This document shows, one piece after another, positions 7,568 through 15,005 of a DNA stretch of 17,474 bases (positions are counted from its first letter, which is position 1; each line of letters starts with the position of its first letter). The stretch is from CAZERT01 sp964630015. GTDB lineage: Bacteria; Patescibacteriota; Microgenomatia; UBA10105; UBA927. The position numbers were made by a program, and so were the translations under genes. The stretch spans positions 1-17,474 of the forward strand of contig CAZVTJ010000016.1 in assembly GCA_964630015.1 (NCBI GenBank), in the 5' to 3' direction. Below the pieces are notes generated by a model. That model saw only the letters and a list, made by a program, of their open reading frames with translations, had not been told where the DNA came from and did no database searches.

Positions 7568-10537
7568 TCAGTCTTCTTTTGTGTAAATTGTTCCGCGCTT
7601 CAATACGTAATTTTCATAGATGAATACTTCCCTATCCCCCCGGAACGGTGCGGCAAATGCGCTTTTCAAGTCTTTTGCGGGCGTTACGGTGTACGGATTG
7701 TCGCGGAACATATGCCAGAGCGCATCCGTCATTCCTGTCGGGAAAATCCATGCCCTGCCGTAACGGATCGGCATATCGATGATATAGATCGTTTTGACGT
7801 TAAGGGGGGGGAATGTTTCGGATTTGATCCCCATAATCGACTGTTCCACCACGTTTCCGGCAAATTTCCACTGCCCTTCCAAGCGTTTGGTTTCGGCAAT
7901 GTTCCATCCGATCAATACTGCCGCCACAACACATACGATGGCCTTAAATGTCATATTCCTGGAATTTTTCAGGCTCAGCCAAACCACTTCTGCACCAAAG
8001 AGCACCACGAAAATGGAAGATACATATCCGTAACGTTCCGCTGCTCCGCCAAGACCGGCATATGCTCCAAGGGACAATAACGCCATAAGCCCCATGCAAA
8101 CGGCATGCTTCATACCACCAAAATGTTTCCGGTATTTCCAAAACAGCCAGAGGGTTGCAGCACACACCGCTCCGACTGCCAGAGTAAGCGGTACTACAAA
8201 TGTTTTCAGATTCCCACGTAAATTCTGGGCATATTCGATTGCCCTGGGTCCCAGTGCCATTGCTGCTATGTAGGAAGCGGTGTTTGCCGCGGCATTCACC
8301 ACGAATTTTGATGCGTTATATGCATAATCCCCGCTTGGCGCAACTGCCCCCGAAGAGAGTCTGATAGCCCCATAGAGGGCAATAACAACAAAAAACCACA
8401 GTGAATGTCCTTTGTGTCCTGCAAGAAGCGACAATGCAAAGAACCCAAGGGGCAACAATGCCATTCCGTCATACGAAAGCACGGAGAATAAAATGCTCAC
8501 TACGGAACCGACAAACCAGAAGGTCCATGTTCTCCGTTTTGTTTTCGACTTTTCAAGAAACACAAGCGAAAGCATGGCGAAAAATCCGGCAAGCAGACTG
8601 CTTTGACCTGATACCCAAAAAATATTTTCATGATGGACCGACATGGTCCCAAACAAAAGCGACGCAATAAAGGCATATACCCAGTTTATGTTGTGGAGGC
8701 GAAGATAGGTAAATAACAAATACACGGTTGCAGATACCAGAAGAAGGGACATGACGTGATAGGCAACCGGTGTTAACCAAAATACGTTATACAAAACAAA
8801 ATACCAGAGTTTTGGGATCGGTCGATAGAAAAATCCCTCGGAAGAGGAAAAGTTCGTCATGATCGTGGAAATGTTGCTTTGCGCCGCCCATTTAAGCCAC
8901 GTAAAATCATCACCGGTAAAATACATGGACAGTGCTCCCGACCAGAGCCAGAATACCGCTCCGACCAGATAGACAATCCATGCGATTTTATGCGTAAACA
9001 GGCGCCGGAGAAACGGCAGGTATGCAATCCGTTCCGTTTTTTCTTTGGCAAGCAGATAGATGGCAATCCCAAACAGCAGATAAAAGGAAAAAGCCACCTT
9101 GGATGCCTCAAATACGTCAATTAATACGGCATTGACCAAAAGCCCCAGGAATCCGGCAAACACACCGATCGTAAAAGACCGTTCAATTCCCGTCAAAAGA
9201 TGGATCCTGGTCGCAAACAGATACCAGGCGTAGGCAAATATCCCCAGGAATGCGATTGTTCCCAGAATTCCGGTTTCCCCAAGCATCCGGTGATAGTCTC
9301 CGTCAGCCGCGACGGAAAGGGCCGAATATCCGCTTCCCAGCATTATGTTGCGCCGGAATGCAGCCATTGCCTTGGGCCATTGTCCCTGGAACCTGGTGGT
9401 GATGGAAATATCATACACAAGGGCTTTTTGGATCAAAAAACTACCGGACATGGTGGATATTTCCCCCGAGCCTGTTGCCAGATTTTTGCTGGAGTACATC
9501 GTGACTGTCCCGGCTTTTTTGCCGCCGTTTGCCCCGACACCGATAAACTCACTTCCTGTAGGCAGGGTTTCTTTTGCCGGATTCTCCGACTCGGCAAGGT
9601 GTGCCTGCCCGCCTTCCAGCTTGTCCAGCGTCCCGATCGGTTTTCCGGTCGAAAGGTCAACCACCACATCGCTAAACCGCAGTGTTTTCGCATACCGCTC
9701 GGATACCCCGCTGGTAAAATTCATGATGATAATGCTGACAACAACAACGGGAAGGATCCAAAGCTTTTTCTTCTGCATCCACAGCATTGCGGAAATGGCT
9801 ATAAGGTACACCCCGAAGGAAACGCGCGATGCGGTAAACAGAAGCATAATAAGGGCCAAAACGGATACCAGTACACTTGCCGCCTTCACCCAGAGTTTTT
9901 TCGCCCCAAATACCATGCTAGCGATAATCGGGATTGTCATAACCAAATATGCAGCCAAGTCATAATGCCCGCCGAATGTCGACGGAAACCGTGCGGTTGT
10001 CGGAAGCCGGAGCGGCGTCCCTTTGGCAAATTCCTCATTCATGGTCAAAAATGCGGGAAAACCCAAAAATTTCTGTCCGAATCCGTACAGCGATACGATA
10101 AGGACGGTTATGCCCAACACCCACAACACCCGCGCCGTCATCGTTGGCCGGGCTTTTATTGCCTCGTATCCCACAAAAAATAAAAAGAGGTACTCAATAC
10201 GCCGGATATAATGGAAGATGGCTACTTTTGGGAATAGAATCCCGCCGAAATTGGGGAAAATAAACACAAGCGCGTTTATAAGCGATACCAACCCGACTGT
10301 CCAATACAGGATAATCGGAAAAGTCAACGGACTGTCGGAAAGCTTTTTTCTGTAAAGAAATTGGATACACAGAACCAGTGATACCATTGCAACCAGAAAA
10401 TCCTCTATGCGTATATACACCCAGGATTGTTCAATATCGAGAATCGGAAGTTTTGGATACAGCGGGATAAACGCTACAAAAAAAAGTGCCGCGCCGGGGA
10501 GAAACCATTTCCTACACCAGTCGATAAGCTTCCGCAT
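7568..10537 (-). CDS. Fusion of Wzy-like O-antigen polymerase/ligase with TMTC-like GT-C membrane protein
   Basis: A single uninterrupted frame of 989 residues with two polytopic halves. Residues 1-500 resemble the O-antigen ligase/polymerase family (Wzy_C). They show a run of helices, ARFPSTFGGHYDLAAYL (182-198), FTASRVSFGVYL (234-245), a long external loop (about 275-395), and then GSGYSALSV with DYHRMLGETGILG (401-425). After a hydrophilic joint (about 498-516) a new helix leads to MYFTGDDFTWL (538-548), YRPIPKLW (571-578) and SVHHENIFWVSGQSSLLAG (633-651). This is the order seen in TMTC-type GT-C proteins: acidic loop, YRP, then HPxxxExVxWxxGRxxLL. LSYDGMALLP (687-696) matches their LSKExxxxLP. 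The C-terminus (about 880-989) looks external. I start at ATG 10537; the longer frame begins with TTG and hydrophilic residues. It overlaps the upstream GT2 by 26 bases. Likely role: extracytoplasmic polymerisation or ligation plus sugar transfer. The C-terminal assignment is by motif order only. Confidence 0.82.
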   Translation of the reverse strand: MRKLIDWCRKWFLPGAALFFVAFIPLYPKLPILDIEQSWVYIRIEDFLVAMVSLVLCIQFLYRKKLSDSPLTFPIILYWTVGLVSLINALVFIFPNFGGILFPKVAIFHYIRRIEYLFLFFVGYEAIKARPTMTARVLWVLGITVLIVSLYGFGQKFLGFPAFLTMNEEFAKGTPLRLPTTARFPSTFGGHYDLAAYLVMTIPIIASMVFGAKKLWVKAASVLVSVLALIMLLFTASRVSFGVYLIAISAMLWMQKKKLWILPVVVVSIIIMNFTSGVSERYAKTLRFSDVVVDLSTGKPIGTLDKLEGGQAHLAESENPAKETLPTGSEFIGVGANGGKKAGTVTMYSSKNLATGSGEISTMSGSFLIQKALVYDISITTRFQGQWPKAMAAFRRNIMLGSGYSALSVAADGDYHRMLGETGILGTIAFLGIFAYAWYLFATRIHLLTGIERSFTIGVFAGFLGLLVNAVLIDVFEASKVAFSFYLLFGIAIYLLAKEKTERIAYLPFLRRLFTHKIAWIVYLVGAVFWLWSGALSMYFTGDDFTWLKWAAQSNISTIMTNFSSSEGFFYRPIPKLWYFVLYNVFWLTPVAYHVMSLLLVSATVYLLFTYLRLHNINWVYAFIASLLFGTMSVHHENIFWVSGQSSLLAGFFAMLSLVFLEKSKTKRRTWTFWFVGSVVSILFSVLSYDGMALLPLGFFALSLLAGHKGHSLWFFVVIALYGAIRLSSGAVAPSGDYAYNASKFVVNAAANTASYIAAMALGPRAIEYAQNLRGNLKTFVVPLTLAVGAVCAATLWLFWKYRKHFGGMKHAVCMGLMALLSLGAYAGLGGAAERYGYVSSIFVVLFGAEVVWLSLKNSRNMTFKAIVCVVAAVLIGWNIAETKRLEGQWKFAGNVVEQSIMGIKSETFPPLNVKTIYIIDMPIRYGRAWIFPTGMTDALWHMFRDNPYTVTPAKDLKSAFAAPFRGDREVFIYENYVLKRGTIYTKED

Positions 10538-11384
10538 AAATATCTTTAAGTTCCTTGTTTCCGATAAGGGATGCTGTAAGTATAGCAAAAAGCGCCTTCA
10601 GTTTTAGCATTCCCCGTAATATCGTGCGCTTAACCGGTCCGTAATGTTTGGAATACAGATACACAAACCCCTTATAAATATTAAGGACCGGTCCCTTGCG
10701 CCGGTTCGTTGAACTTCCGCTTCCCAGATGCACGATCGTGGAACCGGGATAAAAATAGGTCGTATAGCCCTTTTTCCTTGCCCGCATGAGCAAATCGACT
10801 TCTTCCATGTACATGAATATTTTCTCATCAAACAGCAGATCATCCAGAAATACCTGTTTTGGCGCAATCATTGCAGCACCCGATACCCAGTCGACTTTTG
10901 TCAGCTTGGACGGTGACCATCGTGTCAGTTTCAGCCGATCACCCTTCAGGAACAATACGGCAAATGTTACCGGAAGGGAAAAAAACGGACCGCAGGATGT
11001 CTGGTCGGAACGGTCCATGTTAAGAAGTTTTGGCCCGATAAATGATTTCGGGTGGTGGGTAGCACATTCATACAGCTTTTCAATGGCATTGCCGATGATG
11101 ACCGTATCGGAATTAAGCAAAAACACGAAGGACCCCCGTGCCTGCCGGATACCCACATTGTTGGCCCTGCCGAACCCGAGATTTTCCTTGCTTTTCACCA
11201 AAACCACCCAGGGAAAATCATGCTCGATCATTTCGACCGACCCATCGACGGATGCGTTATCGACAACGATGACCTCTGTGGTAAACCGAGCATTCCGAAG
11301 ACTTTTCTTAATCGACAGCAGACAGTCCGACGTGAGTTTTTTGGTATTGAACGATACGATGATGATGGAAAGGTCGTATTGCAT
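10512..11384 (-). CDS. GT2 family glycosyltransferase
   Basis: A 290-residue GT-A-fold enzyme of the WbbL-like group. The N-terminus has LSIIIVSFNT (5-14) and VIVVDNASVDGS (38-49). KENLGFGRANNVGI (66-79) and NSDT (91-94, the metal-binding DXD equivalent) follow. DWVSGAAMIAPK (165-176) and MYMEEVDLLMRARKKGY (191-207) form the acceptor/catalytic region, and a conserved histidine sits at H219 before GSGSS. It would add one sugar to the growing lipid-linked chain in the cytoplasm. It starts nine bases after the acetyltransferase stop, and its end overlaps the polymerase fusion gene by 26 bases. A basic, hydrophobic C-terminal stretch (about 255-285) may sit on the membrane. The donor sugar is not readable. 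Confidence 0.93.
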   Translation of the reverse strand: MQYDLSIIIVSFNTKKLTSDCLLSIKKSLRNARFTTEVIVVDNASVDGSVEMIEHDFPWVVLVKSKENLGFGRANNVGIRQARGSFVFLLNSDTVIIGNAIEKLYECATHHPKSFIGPKLLNMDRSDQTSCGPFFSLPVTFAVLFLKGDRLKLTRWSPSKLTKVDWVSGAAMIAPKQVFLDDLLFDEKIFMYMEEVDLLMRARKKGYTTYFYPGSTIVHLGSGSSTNRRKGPVLNIYKGFVYLYSKHYGPVKRTILRGMLKLKALFAILTASLIGNKELKDIYAEAYRLV

Positions 11385-11393
11385 AGGAATATA

Positions 11394-11987
11394 TTACTGG
11401 AACAGGCGGGCATATTTAAGAGTATAGCGTAAATTCGGATTGCGGAACTTTATGATTGCAGCCGGTACTCCGCCGACAACCGCGTACGGCGGAACGTCTT
11501 TGGTAACAACTGCCCCCGATGCCAATACTGCCCCCTTCCCGACTTTCACCCCGGGAAGAATCATCACCCGTGTGCCGATGACCACATAATCCTCAATTGT
11601 GACGGGCGCGCCAATTGCCGCAAAATCCGGGGAATCGATATCATGTTCCATGGTAAATATCCGCACTTCACCGGCAATGGAAACATTGTTGCCGATGGTA
11701 AGCGGCCGGACACTTGGGCGGAAAAACTCCCGAATATATGTCCCCATCGATTTTTTCCCCGCTTCCCGCGCTGCACGGCCATCCAAAAACGCATCATTAC
11801 CGATCACCGTATTGTGTCCGATGGATATACCCGACGGTTGGTTAAACCGCGCCCGCCAGTGGATTGAGGTATCCTTTCCGATCTTTATCCGGTACAGATG
11901 CCGGTAGAGGAACAACCGAATCGTATGGCTGGGAATATATCCCGTTAGTGTTGCCAAATACACCCAAAAATCAATAAATATCCTCAT
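11394..11987 (-). CDS. Hexapeptide-repeat O-acetyltransferase (WcaF / maltose-acetyltransferase-like)
   Basis: A 197-residue left-handed beta-helix acyltransferase that would transfer acetyl from acetyl-CoA to a sugar hydroxyl of the glycan. Hexapeptide-type repeats appear at ISIGHNTVIGNDAFLDG (54-70), LTIGNNVSIAGEV (96-108) and VTIEDYVVIGTRVMILPGV (129-147). They continue in VGKGAVLASGAVVTKDVPP (149-167). H115 in TMEHDIDSPDF is the likely catalytic histidine. VVGGVPAAIIK is the usual C-terminal signature. Unusually, about 25 residues (71-95, charged, including AGKKSMGTYIREFF) are inserted between two repeats where relatives usually have a short turn. Upstream lies the 187-bp repeat region; no clear ribosome site precedes the ATG. 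It is the first gene of the large left-hand block. The acceptor sugar is unknown. Confidence 0.92.
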   Translation of the reverse strand: MRIFIDFWVYLATLTGYIPSHTIRLFLYRHLYRIKIGKDTSIHWRARFNQPSGISIGHNTVIGNDAFLDGRAAREAGKKSMGTYIREFFRPSVRPLTIGNNVSIAGEVRIFTMEHDIDSPDFAAIGAPVTIEDYVVIGTRVMILPGVKVGKGAVLASGAVVTKDVPPYAVVGGVPAAIIKFRNPNLRYTLKYARLFQ

Positions 11988-12010
11988 ATATTTAATTTAT
12001 TCTGTTCCCA

Positions 12011-12096
12011 ACTACTATCTACCATATACTAGCTACTCTATTAAGCTATCTACAATCTACTTAATGCTAACTACTGACTACAAACTACTATCTACT
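12011..12096. repeat. CTA-rich degenerate repeat tract
   Basis: Plus strand shows many loosely spaced CTA/ACTAC units such as ACTACTATCTACC, AGCTATCTACAATCTAC and AACTACTGACTAC, hence TAG-rich on the transcribed minus strand. It has no open frame of note. It runs directly into the two palindromic repeats at 12099-12167. The 17 bases at 12044-12060 match 15562-15578 beside repeat copy C at 15 of 17 positions, so the tract and palindrome appear to be parts of one dispersed element. Confidence 0.75.
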
Positions 12097-12130
12097 GCGC
12101 CCCCCGTAGCTTCACGCGTAGGAGGGCTAA
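12092..12130. repeat. Palindromic dispersed repeat, copy A
   Basis: A 39-base unit beginning CTACTGCG. Its hairpin core (12099-12127) has outer arms GCCCCCC and GGAGGGC, inner elements GTAGC and GCGTA, and loop TTCAC. It is followed directly by copy B (tandem), and a related copy C lies at 15583-15610 in the same orientation. It sits in the gap between a GT4 gene and the acetyltransferase gene, so it is probably transcribed in the operon message. Confidence 0.8.
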
Positions 12131-12170
12131 CTACTGCGCCCCTCCGAAGCTTTATGCGAAGGGAGGCTAC
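12131..12170. repeat. Palindromic dispersed repeat, copy B
   Basis: A 40-base unit directly adjoining copy A, sharing CTACTGCGCCCC at the start and GGCTA at the end. Its hairpin core (12138-12167) has arms GCCCCTCC and GGGAGGC, inner elements GAAGC and GCGAA, and loop TTTAT. Compared with copy A the inner triplet has changed from GTA to GAA on both sides. It ends four bases before the stop codon of the GT4 gene (12175-12177), so in the message it follows that stop immediately. No run of T follows the stem, so it is not a standard terminator. Confidence 0.8.
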
Positions 12171-12174
12171 CTAC

Positions 12175-13359
12175 TTATTTTAAATGCTTAAGTACTTCCA
12201 ATGTCTCCGCCGCTGCTTTATCCCAACTGAATTTTGCGACCTGTTCCAGCCCGCGCTTAATACGGAGCCGCCCCTGCATCAAATTCCGCTCCCGTACGGC
12301 AGCAAGCAAACCGTGAGCGATATCGTTACTATCCGTGGGGGATACGTACACACCGGCTTTCCCCGCAATTTCCGGAAGACTGGATACATCGGAAACCACG
12401 ACCGGACAGGAATACGCCATTGCTTCCAAAACCGGCAAGCCAAATCCTTCATAGAGGCTCGGGAGTGCAAAACAGAGTGCATTACTATACAGGGCTGGAA
12501 GATCTTCATCCGGAACAAACTGCAAAAACTTCACTTTTCCCTCCACTCCATACCGTTTGGGTGCAGACAGGATATCTTCGTACAGCCAACCCTTTTTTCC
12601 GACAATCACAAGGTCGATTTCCCCGAAATTCTGCTTGTTCTTTTTCAAAAACACCGCATATGCCTGGATGAGTTTACTGTAGTTTTTCCGCGGTTGGAGT
12701 GTGCCGACGGACAAAATATAATGCCGGGAAATCCCGTATTTCTTCATAAGCCCCGCTACCGTTGCACTTGGTTTCCTTGTCCGTTTTTTTGGTTCCATAC
12801 GATGTTGTGTGGGAATTGGCGTATTCCCTGCGTTGAGCCCCGGATAGGTAACGATCACGTCGGAGGCTCTTTTGTGATACGTTTTGATTATATCATTGCG
12901 CGAATATTCGCTGATGGTGAAAATTTTTGCGGCATGTGCCGCTGAATACGCGGTCCAATGGACCAGCTGATGCAGGTCTTTTTTCCGGAAAAGCTCCGGG
13001 TAGGAAAGATATGACAGATCCATGATGGACATAACTCTGGGAATAGACGTAAATCTGGGGATGTAATGCGTCGGGGAAAATACGATATCCGCTTTTGGGC
13101 TATCGACCGATAATGCAAACGGTAACCCGATGAATGTCCAAAATTTTTTAGGGCCCGTAACGCGGTATTTCCACCAATCCGTTTCTTTTGGCATATCCCC
13201 AAGAGGCCTGTCAGGGAGGTAAATACGAAAGGATACCGATGTGTCACCGCTTTTTTTCACCTGTTCGTACATTCTGGTAAGGATTTCATAGGCATACCGC
13301 CCGATCCCTACCCGATGCTTCTGATTTGCCTCATATCCATCGATTGCTATTATTTTCAT
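12175..13359 (-). CDS. GT4 family glycosyltransferase
   Basis: A complete 394-residue GT-B-fold enzyme for cytoplasmic chain extension. The acceptor domain begins MKIIAIDGYEANQKHRVGIG with the glycine loop at VGIGRYAYE (17-25). It includes VMSIMDLSYLSYPELF (109-124) and IFTISEYSRNDII (146-158) and ends at TYPG (171-174). A basic linker (188-200, PKKRTRKPS) joins the donor domain, which has ILSVGTLQPRKNY (215-227) and SLYEGFGLPVLEAMA (301-315) with the EX7E pair E304 and E312. Its ATG makes an ATGA overlap with the GT39-like gene. Its stop is followed at once by the repeat region. The first half is clearly related to the truncated glycosyltransferase at 15002-15550, so the two probably share ancestry. 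Base composition looks nearer to the main cluster than that of the two genes upstream. Confidence 0.92.
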   Translation of the reverse strand: MKIIAIDGYEANQKHRVGIGRYAYEILTRMYEQVKKSGDTSVSFRIYLPDRPLGDMPKETDWWKYRVTGPKKFWTFIGLPFALSVDSPKADIVFSPTHYIPRFTSIPRVMSIMDLSYLSYPELFRKKDLHQLVHWTAYSAAHAAKIFTISEYSRNDIIKTYHKRASDVIVTYPGLNAGNTPIPTQHRMEPKKRTRKPSATVAGLMKKYGISRHYILSVGTLQPRKNYSKLIQAYAVFLKKNKQNFGEIDLVIVGKKGWLYEDILSAPKRYGVEGKVKFLQFVPDEDLPALYSNALCFALPSLYEGFGLPVLEAMAYSCPVVVSDVSSLPEIAGKAGVYVSPTDSNDIAHGLLAAVRERNLMQGRLRIKRGLEQVAKFSWDKAAAETLEVLKHLK

Positions 13360-15005
13360 AACGAAACTCCGTTGTTTTTATTTATTTCAAGTAATTTATA
13401 AATTAACCGAACTCCAGCGGGATCAGGATACTTCTTCAATATCGGGTAATCAGGAAATGCCTGCGCGTCGACTGCGATAAGTGAATTATTGGGAAAAAAA
13501 TCTATAGAATCGACACTATTTTTCCATGCCTGAGAAAACTCGCCAAAATACACATTATCCAATTTCATTACATGAATTCCTCGGATAATTTCTTGATTTT
13601 TGTATGCTTTCAAAAATACATTCGGATCGGTACGGGTAAAAAATGCATACGGCGTTTCCCAACGTCCGACAACAAAAACACTATCATATGATTGCCTTTT
13701 TTCAATAACATCCGCAAGAATATCCTGTTGTTGCTTTGACCAATATTCGGATGCATATACGGGGTAATCGAAATAATATGTATTGAAATATTGAAGGAAT
13801 AATAATAAACCGATACAGGCCGTCCCATATAATAAAGGCTTTTTGAAATATGTTATTTTCTTTGTCTGCTCAACAAAATAATCGATACCTATTGCCGTAA
13901 GGAAAATCGGAACCGGCAGGAACAACACGGATCTGTATGCGTAATTTCCGGTCGTTAAAGCGCCTGGTATTGCACCAAGTATCATCCACCATAAAAGAAT
14001 ACGTTGTTCTTTTGTGTGTAAAATTATCAGCGATAGACCGATAAAGAAAAATGGTAAAGAAAACAACAGATACTGACCATGTCGTGCAACTGACTCCTGA
14101 AGGTTTCCATACCCGGAAATAAAGAACCAATTCAGCGTAAATACCTCCCCGTAACTATGCAGCAATTTTTCCATAACAACAATGACTTTATTATGGAATA
14201 TGCTTGAAAGCCACAAAGGTGCTAACGTTAAGTGCCGCTCTGCATCAACCTGCGCTTTAATCTGATCCCACCTGAACAAACTGACAGCTTCAAAATCCTT
14301 GGTCTGTTTTCCGATAAATGTAGTTGTAAGCATTAAAACATAGAAAAAAACAAAAATAGATACGAAAACCAATGAATGTTTTTTATTTTTAATAACTTCA
14401 CCACGATAAAACCACAATAATAATGGCAAAAATAACGGTAAAAAAATTTTTGGAGCATCGTAGGAAAATAACGAAGCGGAAAATAATAGAGCTGAAACTA
14501 CATACTTCCAAATATTATTACCTGCAGTAATAAATTGAAGTACGCCAATAAGAAGTAAAAATACTGTTAATGACTGTTCCAGACCCTGGCGTGAACCATG
14601 TATCGCCCATGGATTTGTTGCAAACAACAGGGCGCCCAGCAAACCTATTCTGTCGGAATGGAACAGTTTTCTTAAAAGAAAAAACGTAACCAAAACGGAA
14701 AGGATGCCGTATATTGCAGATGGAAAACGTACCGCAAACGGCGTAAGACCAAATACTGCTATAGATTGAACTACACTATAGATATACAGTGGTACTCTGG
14801 AACCACCCCACGCTTCCTGAATGGCAAACGGGTTCGTATCGCCATATGGTGACCTGCCGATTTTCAATAAGCTATACGCAATATACCCAATATCCGCTTC
14901 ATCATTATGGAGACCGGATGGAATATCCCCAAGCTTCCAAATCCGAAGGAATGCTGCAATACATAAAATCGCTATAAAAAATATAATAATTTTTTTATTT
15001 TTCAT
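13356..15005 (-). CDS. GT39-like integral membrane glycosyltransferase (PMT_2 / GT-C fold)
   Basis: A 549-residue polytopic protein expected to move a sugar from a polyprenyl-phosphate donor to an acceptor outside the membrane. After the first helix (about 5-20), the first external loop reads GDIPSGLHNDEADIGYIAYS (26-45). D35 and E36 are the acidic pair typical of GT39 catalytic loops. VRFPSAIYGILSVLVTFFLL and many further hydrophobic segments follow. A soluble external C-terminal domain (about 455-549) includes SYDSVFVVGRWETPYAFFTR. I start at ATG 15005, which overlaps the stop of the half-glycosyltransferase as ATGA. A longer frame to 15110 would lie in the coding region of that gene and adds non-hydrophobic residues. 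The gene is visibly richer in A and T than the main cluster, which suggests a different recent origin. It ends in ATGA with the next GT4. Confidence 0.87.
   Translation of the reverse strand: MKNKKIIIFFIAILCIAAFLRIWKLGDIPSGLHNDEADIGYIAYSLLKIGRSPYGDTNPFAIQEAWGGSRVPLYIYSVVQSIAVFGLTPFAVRFPSAIYGILSVLVTFFLLRKLFHSDRIGLLGALLFATNPWAIHGSRQGLEQSLTVFLLLIGVLQFITAGNNIWKYVVSALLFSASLFSYDAPKIFLPLFLPLLLWFYRGEVIKNKKHSLVFVSIFVFFYVLMLTTTFIGKQTKDFEAVSLFRWDQIKAQVDAERHLTLAPLWLSSIFHNKVIVVMEKLLHSYGEVFTLNWFFISGYGNLQESVARHGQYLLFSLPFFFIGLSLIILHTKEQRILLWWMILGAIPGALTTGNYAYRSVLFLPVPIFLTAIGIDYFVEQTKKITYFKKPLLYGTACIGLLLFLQYFNTYYFDYPVYASEYWSKQQQDILADVIEKRQSYDSVFVVGRWETPYAFFTRTDPNVFLKAYKNQEIIRGIHVMKLDNVYFGEFSQAWKNSVDSIDFFPNNSLIAVDAQAFPDYPILKKYPDPAGVRLIYKLLEINKNNGVSL

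Noticed and set aside
9200..10183. Plus-strand open frame of 327 codons (and another at 9345-9965)
   Set aside because: Entirely antisense to the polymerase/GT-C fusion gene. The translations are rich in Pro, Cys, Arg and His with no family character. They follow from the codon bias of the real gene.
12099..12167. Palindromes A and B as intrinsic terminators
   Set aside because: The stems are imperfect, and on the minus strand they are followed by GCGCAG or similar, not a run of T. A role in message processing or stability is still possible.
12092..12170. Tandem 39/40-base units as a CRISPR array
   Set aside because: Only two adjoining, diverged units with no spacers between them and no cas genes nearby.
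12184..12945. Plus-strand open frame of 253 codons
   Set aside because: Antisense shadow of the intact GT4 gene; Cys/Arg/Phe-rich product without known motifs.
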